Source: Microdochium bolleyi
Lineage: Eukaryota > Ascomycota > Sordariomycetes > Xylariales > Microdochiaceae
Reading direction: 5' to 3'
Length of the DNA: 64,000 nt
Assembly (NCBI GenBank): GCA_001566295.1
Contig: KQ964249.1
Span: 2,356,001-2,420,000 of the forward strand
In this document: piece after piece, positions 11,038 to 20,286 of the stretch
How the letters are laid out: each line of letters begins with the position of its first letter
Position numbering within the stretch: position 1 is the stretch's first letter
Program-made: the position numbers and the translations under genes
The notes under the pieces: generated by a model
What the model was told of the DNA's origin: nothing
What the model saw: the letters and a program-made list of their open reading frames with translations, nothing else
The model's database searches: none

Positions 11038-12306
11038 TCATGACGATTCCTTCAGTGTGCCGTCAGGTGCCAGCGCAGACTGACCTGGAGCGGCCGGCGC
11101 CGTACTGTCCGTTTGCTGACTTGTGTCTTGCCCTTCAGCGATAGAGGTCGACTGCAAGAGGTGGGACGGATGGTTTGGCTCGTGGGTTGTTGACAGAGTA
11201 TGTACGGATGCTTCGCTAAGTTGACGCTCTACAATATACTAGTCAGCACTGCAACGTTTGTCAAGCAGAAAGAAAAAGAAAAAGGCTCTTACCCAACTCG
11301 CGGATTCTGTGGCGTAACATCTGGTTTTCGCGGACCATGGATGACGTCTCGGCCTGGTAGAATGCAGTCTCGTCCCGCGTCCCCATTGGGATCAAGTCGC
11401 CACTCTCGTTGCTGATGGACGAGGCTCTGAGTCGTGGCGAGACTGCGCCTCGGCTCGGCGTTCTGGAGCGGCGGTGAAGCGCGTCACGAGCAAAGTCCAA
11501 GGAGGACCGGTGGTGCGGAGTGAGTGGCGATCGAGGCGTCGAGGCGGTAGATATTGGCTGCGGTGACTGAGAGACTGGGCCTCTGCCGATGCCCTCCGGC
11601 GCGGGGAGAGGGTCCTCGGCAGCGACTGACGAGACGACCTGTCCCTGAGACGCTTGGAGACGCTGCAGTTCCAGCTGCTGTTGTCTGATCATCTGCAGAA
11701 GGCGATTCTATGGGGGCACTGTCAGCTGGTTGCATTCAAGTGACGGGATCTTGATGTGGCATACAACTTGTGCCTCTTGTTCTGCCTCGAGCTCCTGGTG
11801 CAGTTCTCCAAGGCTGGGGGCTCTGTCGTGATGCGGATCCCTGCCTGTTATCAACGGCGATCCGGAAGCAGGCTGGGGGCTGTGAAGGCTTCTGCCTGCT
11901 CTCTCTTCGTTGACTATCTCGCCTGGTCCTGGTAGGGACGGATCGTTGTGCTGCAGGTTCATGAGCACAGTCGACCGCCGGCGACCACTCAGAGACGACT
12001 GTTGCTGGCGTGAAAGCGAACTATTGGAAGAGCCTGTGATCGAGGAGCCGAGCTTGTTAGTCATAGTCTGGTGGATAGAGGTTCGGGCTACATCTGGCAA
12101 GGAAACATACGCCGTGACTGCTCTTGCTGGAGACCGGCATTCATGGTCGCGGCAGCCTGGAGGGAGGTCGTCGCGGATAGTGGCGGAGGAGACGCATCGT
12201 CGCTTCGGGGCAGGTCGCTGGAGGCGGGGGGATTGGATGAGCTGGAAGCCATTGTGCGTGCTTGGGCGGATGCTGATGGTGGTAGTGAGTTGAGGTCCGG
12301 GGCCAT
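11038..12306 (-). CDS. Conserved fungal coiled-coil protein, function unknown
   Basis: A 356-residue protein from four exons: complement(12111..12306), (11765..12033), (11293..11707), (11038..11228). Introns are 77, 57 and 64 nt; the first has a perfect GACTAAC branch point. The N-terminus (MAPDLNSLPPSASAQ) is Ser/Pro-rich. Then come SATTSLQAAATMNAGLQQ and a basic patch GRRRSTVLMNLQ, a block I recall from uncharacterised Pezizomycotina proteins. Two short coiled coils follow: LLQMIRQQQLELQRLQ (about residues 156-172) and MVRENQMLRHRIRELERQL (about 275-295). No DNA-binding basic region precedes the second one, so it is not a bZIP factor. No signal peptide or membrane segment is visible. Existence is well supported by four clean joins; the role is not known. 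Confidence 0.82.
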
Positions 12307-12722
12307 GGCAGAGCTAGACGCTCTTTTATCAAATTGGCCGGGAACGGAACGGGATCTGAGCGCCGTTTGACGGGGCCCTGACGCGTGATGACTACCCTAG
12401 GGTGATACCAATCCGGTAGACGATGAGGCGTTGGTCGCGGGAAGGCGGCAGCTTGACCTGGAGAGTTGCGTGGCGTCGAGCAGTGATCGTTGACGCGTGA
12501 CGTAGTGAGAGGGGAGTTTAGGGATGCTTAGGTCAGGCGTGGCCCATGCCCAAGGCGTTCAGGGTCCGATGTGGCGCGATGGATGACAGCCGGGAGCATC
12601 TGAATGGTTCGGGCGAGGGCGAGGAGCATGCGGTTGTTGTCGAAGACACGCAGCGTGATTGTCATGCCACTGGATACGGTAGCAGTCACATGGTCAGGTG
12701 GTCACTCCCCCAAAGGGCAACC

Positions 12723-12738
12723 TTGGGGAGCTCCCCAA
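12723..12738. repeat. 16-bp perfect palindrome TTGGGGAGCTCCCCAA
   Basis: Self-complementary over 16 bp. A wider CTCCAG...CTGGAG inverted pair follows at about 12750-12785. It lies about 420 bp upstream of the coiled-coil gene start. Confidence 0.9.
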
Positions 12739-13144
12739 AGCTCCTCCAGTGCGGGCTGCGGGGTAGTTCCCCCACCTGGAGTTGACTTGAAGGCGAGGGT
12801 AGGCTCCAGCGACCCCGAGCAACGTGACAACCTCGTCTTACACGGAACCCGTCTAGAGTCAACACCCGAGTGCGAGAACACGCTCCATGCCCTTGAGCTC
12901 TCGTGAGCAAGCGGGAGGGAGGGACCTCTGTATTATCATCAACTCCTTGTAACAATATCGTGCTGATCCTACCTAGTGCTTATCTGCACTCGACCCCGCC
13001 GCAGCATCCCACTCCGCCAGCCCCCAGCAGCATACGTAGGTCACTTCTTCTCTTCGAAGGATCATGACTGGTCTGTTCCCAGATCCCACGGAGTATATGT
13101 CCCAGCTCCACCATGGCCGTGCCCGACACTAGGGGGCCTAATGA

Positions 13145-13163
13145 GCATCCTTCTGAAGGATGC
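13145..13163. repeat. 9-bp inverted repeat with 1-nt centre (GCATCCTTC/GAAGGATGC)
   Basis: Two perfect 9-nt arms around a single T. It is in the gene-free gap. Confidence 0.9.
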
Positions 13164-14311
13164 AACGGCCTCGGGTATAGTATCAAGGTCTTTGGTGTCT
13201 CGAGCACTGAACACGGTACGGTGAGCACCATCTGGAACATGATTGCTGTGTGATGTATCACGTCTCCCACATCTCTAAGGCGTGGCTGCCCGGTGGAGGG
13301 TGACATCTTGGTCGGTCAGTATTGTCTTAAACCAGCGCGGTTCTGGTGTCACATTGGTGACCACGAGGGATACGCCATGGCTGTACTATGGTGCGTGTCT
13401 GGCCTCACCAGATCCTGCAGCCTCCCGAGACGATCATGCACGCGTGGTAGGACGCAGGCTAACCCGCCATACAATACGAGCTGAGATCGCCAGGCTGAGA
13501 CCTTGATGGACTAAGGCCTCGCCGCAGGGACTCTGTCTCTATGCTACGGGAGGCACCCACTCTCGTTTTACTGTTATTCTTGCAGATCTCCAACTCATGC
13601 TCCCGAATGCCAATGGTATGCTGCAATACAATCGTCTCGACTTTCCCGTCGGTTTCGCGGGCATACAGCTGTACTTTGAATATGAGGGACTGCAAAGACC
13701 TCGTGTATTTGTGTCCCCTTGTCCGCCCCATCACCTCGTCTGCTCCCTCCAAGTCACACGAGATGGCGTGATTGTTCGTCTGTTCACGGCGCAGCAGGAG
13801 CGAGTGGCTAGCCTTTCCCTCTGCGTCGTCCCACCGCACGCGACCCTCGTGCAAGCCCACTCCAGGCCAGCGTCGCTAGTACCGTCCTGTGTGCCTCTAG
13901 CAGTCTACGCCCTGAGCAGCCTCAGGTAGACAGACCAAGCCACAGCTGGACTTGTGCCTGGCTAGTGAGACGCCGGTCCTCTGGTGATCCTGCGGCGTCG
14001 TCAGCTTCGGGTCCTTGGCGAGAATAGGGTTGGGGAGGGCAGATAGGGGTTTCTGGAGTCTAGGCCCACGGGTTAGAGTCTTAAACGACTGTGCTGGCGG
14101 GCGCGGTCAACAACCTCCGAAGTACTCCGAACGCTGGACCCTGCGGCCAGGTGGTTGCGAGCAAAACCAAAGTTCGCTTTGGGATCCAGCTGCGCATCCA
14201 AGCCGGCTGACCAGGAGTCAATTGACTTGTGCACCTCAGGTCTGAAGGGCTGATAACTACGCTATGTCTAGTCACTGTGTAACCTGCAGCCGGCAAGCCC
14301 ACACGAGCCGG

Positions 14312-14328
14312 TCCCCGGAATCCGGGGA
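14312..14328. repeat. 8-bp inverted repeat with 1-nt centre (TCCCCGGA/TCCGGGGA)
   Basis: Two perfect 8-nt arms around a single A, in the gene-free gap. Confidence 0.9.
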
Positions 14329-16702
14329 ATCAGACGACCTGATGGCAATGTAACTCTGCGTGCCTCGATGATCGACACCGGGAGGAGCTCCCGGCCAGTT
14401 GGCAGCGGCCCAAACTTGAACCAGCAGCACCCCCTGCGAACCGTCCCGCTGGGTTCGGCGCGAAGAGCCGGATCCCGGTGCACAACGGCCTGCAAGTCAA
14501 GTGCATGCCTCGTCAAAAGAGGCAGGTGCGACGGGGAGACCAACACGCTACTGCAGGAACGAGAAGAGCTTGAGCAGCCAACACGGCCAACATTGAGCTT
14601 GAGTGAGGACACAGATATCGAACGCAACCTCGACAGCTCGTATGGTCCAGGAAAAAGCCTAGCTATTAAGGCCATAGATTGTCGAGGATGACCCTCTAGC
14701 AGCAGTATGTGAAGCGCACGACGCGGATCTTGAGCTTGGGCGAAGCGTGTGTACAGCACGACAAAGGCCGCCCGTGAAATTGTAGACTTTGGAGACGGCC
14801 GATAGCCACCACCGACCGTCGCCTGCGAGTACTATTCTGTGGTGTTGCAGGACCTCGCCGTCGGCCGGAAGAAGGAACCAGTCTCCCTGGAGTTTCCCTT
14901 TCGTCTTCCAATACATCTTCCTGCACTGCCTGCCCCGCGCTCTCTTTTCCGCCGCTCCAAGTGCCTGCTGGCGTTCCCCCCTGAATAACTACTCTTGTGC
15001 TGGTGGCGTTGCGCGCCCCATTCCCGAGTTGCGAGAACCACCTGCATCCTTCCTCGAAAGTGGCATGACTTCTGTGCGTTAGAACCCCGGGAAACGAGCG
15101 AGGTGGATTCTATCTAGGATATATCCCCCCCTCTCTTTCCCTGGCCTAGACCCCGAGGGTTGCATTAATGTAGGTCGATACTACACTCAAAGTCAGTACA
15201 ACAGAGTCATTGGGAGAAATGCACCATGAGAGTGTTTGTCGGGGTTCTTCCGATCTTGGCTAAGTAACTCTCGTAGCACCCTCTGCATACTAGTGCAACG
15301 CCCCAAGACTCGAAGGCTTGCTACTTGCTCACATGCTGTGCTGCCGACTTTGTGCGCATGTAATGTGCAGGGAGGGTGTACCTCTGCGTGTTGCCCTGTG
15401 CTTCATGTAATGGGTGGTTATTAAATGATGACTGGGCGCGGAGGAACCAGGGCTTTGCTGTGCGTCGTCGGCTCGACTTGCACCATTGTCACTTGCAGGA
15501 TCATCTTGTCTCCCAGCTCGGATCCGGGTTGGTTTCCGCTGAATCTCGGGACGGGTACCATGTGGCTGAGGTCCTTCACGTCCGTCGTTCCGAAGGCAGG
15601 ATCTGCCTGGCCACACCACCACCCATATTTGTCCGCCCGCATCCAAGGACCCATTCAGCACGAGACAGAGATCGAAGTCCCGTGGGCCAAGGTGAATCTT
15701 TTCAAGGTGTCACGCAGGCAATGGAGGTCACGCCGTTATGATCGATACGCATCGAAGATTATCAGACGATCTATACGACCGGTATCTGAGGAGAAAAGGT
15801 ACAGCAAGAGTGCAAAGACTCACAGGCGCCCCTCCCCCAGTAGACTTAGCAAGCAAGCGAAAACGGACAACACAAAATGGTGTTTTGCCTGGTCTCTCCG
15901 CCCAATAGTCGCCACAAAACGTCAATCTGATTCGTTATGGGCCTCGCGCAAAAGGAAATGTCAGGCAGCCGCTGACAAACAGGCCAGTGCTGCCGCGATC
16001 ACCCCTGGTCCTCTTCGAGCTCCTCTCACGATCGGACTTTGTGTTGTTGTGCGTTGTGGCGAGTCCCTGCCGAGCTGGCACTGCTACACAAAGCGCTGCC
16101 TGGATTGGGAAGCTCGTGGCGAATGGTTCCGGACCTTGCATGGTCATGCCTGGCTGGACGGATATCGTGCCCTTCTGTACCACGCAAGGGACAGGCAGCT
16201 CGTCAGGGCTCGAGCCAGCTCACGTCAGTAAACTCCCGGGGGCAGGGAAGTCCATCGCTGGAGCCCAGGCAAGGTTCTAGGATGCCGAACGGGGACGCGC
16301 AATGGTAGAGTGCTGGGTGACGTGTGACCTGTTTCGCATTATCTGCGCAGCCCGCTCGCTGCTCGGAGTTGACGTGTGGGGCGACGGCCACTGCATGGGA
16401 AGCCCCTGGATCGTGAAGAAGTCCAGCAAGCATGTCAAAAGAGACTGCCGTCCAGTCCAGGGTGGTCCTTGTTTCGTTTTGCTGGCCTCAGCTCAGCTCA
16501 GCAGGCTGTGCAGCCTCATGTGGGTGGGCGCGACTTGTGCGCATTGACTGGACCCGGGCGACGATCGGGATCGGGGTGACCAGGGTTGCCATGTGAGCTG
16601 GACCGTGGCAGGCATCGTTGTTGACGGTTGTCGATGGAACCATAATAACAAACAATCAATCACCAAAACAAACAACACAAGAAGACAATACTTCCAGTAC
16701 TC

Positions 16703-16772
16703 CGTAGAGGGACCCATTTCAGACGGCGAAAATGGAACTTCCGATATATGATGCCATGTTTGTCCCTCTACG
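16703..16772. repeat. 11-bp inverted repeat CGTAGAGGGAC, 48-nt spacer
   Basis: The arms are 16703-16713 and 16762-16772 and are perfectly complementary. The left arm overlaps a TACTCCGTA nonamer at 16698-16706. The whole could be a small hairpin or a remnant of a miniature inverted-repeat element, but no target-site duplication is evident. Confidence 0.8.
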
Positions 16773-18982
16773 CATGGCTGCACCATCTCCAGGCGAATGA
16801 AAGTAAATATCTGATGAGACAAGTCCCATACTTTTGTCGTACCCAAAGTGTACTTTGATTGGCCACGATGCAAGGCCTGAGAGTCTGGAATTGACATGTA
16901 TGCACGACTCCGAGCTGGGCATTCGGCCATGCAGGCAGGAGATCCCCGTGAAACACACCGTAATGGGCTGAGCAACCTGAGCAGCCGCTACCTATGCGCA
17001 TGATGCGATAGGCTTCCAAAGCATCGATCGACTCGAGAATGCGACACGTGACACGCAGCTCGGGACAGCGCTACCTGTATTGTTCGTTTCCTGTGAGGGT
17101 CAGTCCCAGACAACAGTAGCGGCATCGAGCGCGACTGATCGTCAGTAATCTCTTCTAGCCTTAAGTAATCGGATGGTCTTGCCGAAGAAGGAACTGAGGC
17201 CGGGTACTACCAACGTCACGGACCATGTCGATTGACTGAGCAAGTGCAAGCATGCACGGGACCACGCAGTACAAATAAATCAGGGTCTACACAACGAAAC
17301 GCTGGGGTGTATCCCGCATTGGTCTGTGTTGAGTCTGTCGACATCTTGATACTGCACCCATGTCGGTGGAGCAGCCCACGAGGTCTGAGCTGTCAAAGTG
17401 CCGCTGTCAGTGCCGGATCTGTCAGCCAGGCTAACGCAACGTGAAGCATTGGAAGCGGGAAGAAGCAGAAAAGTGATGGTCAGCTATTTAAGGATGAATT
17501 TCGTGTTTCGGGTGGCCCATTTCGTGTAAGGGAGAGACAGTCCGGGATAAAGCATCCAGGCTTTGAGGTTGCAGCGGTACCACATTGGGAATTTCGCTCT
17601 GCATACAGTGTGCAACATGTACCGAAGGGGGGAGGTTTGCCAGCCGACGCCAGGAGTCTGTGCCCTGAGTATTCCGGAGAATAACCTCATCGTGAAGGTG
17701 CTTTTGACTGTCACATGTGAGGTCTTGAATGTGCTGGACTTGAGAAAGGCGTGGCATGCTGTTGAGAAAGATGCTGGTACTACGTGCGTCCGGTTCAACA
17801 TCTCGTTCGCTTGTTGGTCTTCGGAGGCGAGCCCCATCCGATGGGATAGGACGCGACGAACGCCGTAATTCTCGATTGTCCAATCGTCATCTGGCGCAAT
17901 CTGAATGTCGCGCCAGCGTGCAATAGCAAAGCCGAAGCCATTTCTTGCGCGAACAACTGAGTTCGGATCCAAGGTCCATGCTGCTTGACGCGATGCGTCC
18001 AATCAAACCGGTGGCTGACGCGACTTCAAGCCGTGGAGCAACCAACCAATGTCTAATTCTGGGTATGTGGAAATTCGACTACGACCTCGATCTGACGCGC
18101 GCGGCATCGACCGGACACCTCGGGTTTTGTCGCTACAATTGTTAACCTGTCCCATCAGAGTGGGCCAGATGTTTTTCATCGCGCTATCAGGCATATCAGA
18201 TCTGTTGAAGCCCTCCGCAGAACACGTCCAGGACACATACACACCCTCCTTATTGCCCACCCACGAGTCACGACAACCAATGTGGACTGCGGGGTGAGAA
18301 ACACGCCAGGGTCGCTCCTGGTAAAGTGGGACATGGCGCAGGGCTGGAGCTTGTGGCCGTGGCACTACTTCGCAGAAGGCTTGGACGGGTCCAGCGTCGT
18401 ACGGTACCATGCTGCCATGCCACGGGAAGGATGGGTGGACCGTGCTGTGTGGATTTCTGGCTCGACTCGAAAGCTTTCCGGCCGGATGTGCGTACACAGC
18501 TATGCTGCGAACACGGGGGCGAGTCGAGACTGAGGTTGGATCTCCTGGTCCGAGACATGTGGCAGCCGGCCTCGGCCAGGTGGTGTCGTGTCTCTACTTG
18601 CGCGACATCGGGGACGGAGTGGGTAGCCCGCATTGTCCCAATATCGGCGACAACTATCGACTTGTTGGAGCATTGCAAAGAAGGGGCGTGATGTGATGTG
18701 GTGTGGTGTGATGGTAGTGCGGTGCAGGCAGCGCTGCATCCTGCAAACCTTGAGCACTCCCGCGGTTGCAGGCCGTCACATTGCCCGCTCGGCCGGGCCA
18801 CGGGAGTTTGGCGAGCGAGCCAACGGGGGCGCGCCGGTTGTAACCTTGAGATGCTCACCGCGGGGTTACAGCGGCTCAATTGGTGACTGGTTGGGATCGG
18901 TCGGGATCCTTGCCTCCAACGGTCAGCACCACATCGGTACGCCTAGCAGCATGCTACCATACCGCGGGGTGCCCTACCATAC

Positions 18983-18998
18983 CTTACCTTAAGGTAAG
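18983..18998. repeat. 16-bp perfect palindrome CTTACCTTAAGGTAAG
   Basis: Self-complementary over 16 bp and preceded by CCATACCGCGG/CCATACCTTACC-like near-repeats. A related CCTTAAGGTA core recurs at about 19530. CCTTAAGG-type motifs are common dispersed sequences in many ascomycete genomes (recollection). Confidence 0.9.
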
Positions 18999-20123
18999 CA
19001 GCGATGACACATTGCAGTGACGAAGGGGGAGTCGGGTGCTCGAGTGTGCATTGATGCGCAGAAACAGCCAAGCAGGCAGGTGAGAATATTGCCCGAGCCC
19101 CTGGAGACTTTGAACGCGATGGGAAGCTGGGGGCCGCGGGTGTTGCTGGTGCTGCTGGTGTAGGAGCAGAGCCAACGGCTGTCGTTCCGGGGGCAGGCCC
19201 GGCCCTCCTGCCTGGCCCATTCTTCCCAGCTCCCTGTCCATCGAGGCCTTTGCACTGGCAAGTGTCGCTGTTACAACCAGCAGGGGGGTCCCCTGCGGAG
19301 ACATGCCCCGCTGGATCCGCCTGGCGATGGCTGCAGATGCGATGCGATCCATGCATGGATGGGAACACCGGGGACGAGGCGAGTTGGGCCTGGTGGGCGA
19401 GCTGGGCGGGCAGGGATGGCCTCGCCATCCAGCTGCAACCTCGAAATGCTAATGTTGTTGTGCTGCCTTCTCGTGGACGGGACGCGCCTGGCCTGCCGGT
19501 GCGTGCATGGCAATTACACAGACGATCCCTTAAGGTAGTTATCCCGTCCGGGCCTCGTCTCGACTCGTCGTTCGTGTCTCTTCCTGCCTCTCTTCCTCGC
19601 CCTCTTCACGCCCTCCAATCCTCGGACCGGACGCCCAGACATCCTGCATTACTGCACCCGCGCAGACAGCATCGCCCGGCGAGTACGCTTGCACAGACTG
19701 GTCCCAGACAGCCCGACGTGCTCCGTCTTGCACACGATCCTCCTGGCACGCCCCCTTCATTAGCTGCCACGCCCGCACTGGCCCTCTGTGGCCCTCCTTG
19801 GCCCCTCCACGCCTCTCGCTCTGGCCGGCTAGCCACTGCACCTCGTCTCAAGTTCATCGCCCGCGCCCTCTTAGCCCGTCCTGACAGCCCGAGGGCGACT
19901 AGAGTCTAGCTACTGCACTCGACCGTTCCACCGTCCCGGACTTCGTCATAAACGGCGCCTTGTCCTGTCCATGACCCCGAGTCTTGGGAAGGCGACCCCT
20001 TCTCTCCTCTCCAGGTCTTCTCCGTTCTTGACTCACAGCTGGCTTCTGGGTTTGCTTCTTCATTCTGATTCTTGACAACAACTCGACGTTGTTCTTCTGC
20101 CGCCTTCGCGGTAACCTCTATTG

Positions 20124-20195
20124 GTGAGTGCGCACCTGCTCACCTCCTTGAGTTTCATCGTGGGGAATTTGCACTAACCATGTCCGCAACAATAG
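20124..20195 (+). other. 5'-UTR intron of the PH-domain gene
   Basis: A 72-nt segment with a GTGAGT donor, a GCACTAACC branch site near 20171 and an AACAATAG acceptor, all upstream of the start codon at 20287. It contains one ATG (20180) that would open a 22-codon upstream ORF ending in TGA at about 20246-20248 if the intron were kept. The signals are strong, but transcription has not been observed. Confidence 0.7.
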
Positions 20196-20286
20196 TTGCT
20201 GGCTTCCCATTGCGCGCTTGGTCGCTTGCACAGATTCTAAATTTTTGAACATTTTCACGCTCTTTATCACCACTTTTACTCATACC

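Larger units (their letters stand above)
12307..20286. other. Intergenic 8 kb gap with no supportable protein gene
   Basis: This is the largest gene-free stretch. It includes the promoter of the coiled-coil gene at its left end and the promoter, leader and 5'-UTR intron of the PH-domain gene at its right end. ORFs of up to 268 codons exist (15425-16231 +, 17484-18002 -, 18268-18879 -, 14268-14759 -), but none shows a motif or a convincing splice-linked partner. I saw no tRNA or 5S gene, no long ORF with reverse transcriptase or transposase motifs, and no long terminal repeats. Base composition is not strongly AT-rich, so there is no sign of heavy RIP. Several short perfect palindromes are listed separately. 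A purine/T-rich GTGATGTGATGTGG-like tract lies near 18688-18713. Confidence 0.5.

Noticed and set aside
11293..11400. bZIP transcription factor reading of the coiled-coil protein
   Set aside because: The leucine-rich helix lacks the preceding basic N-x7-R/K region.
16280..16350. tRNA-like D-arm (GCGCAATGGTAGAGTGC)
   Set aside because: A D-arm-like string is present, but the acceptor, anticodon and T arms do not pair and there is no proper B box.
12307..20286. RIP-degraded transposon graveyard
   Set aside because: The gap is not strongly AT-rich, and no reverse transcriptase, integrase or transposase fragments or long terminal repeats were recognised by eye.
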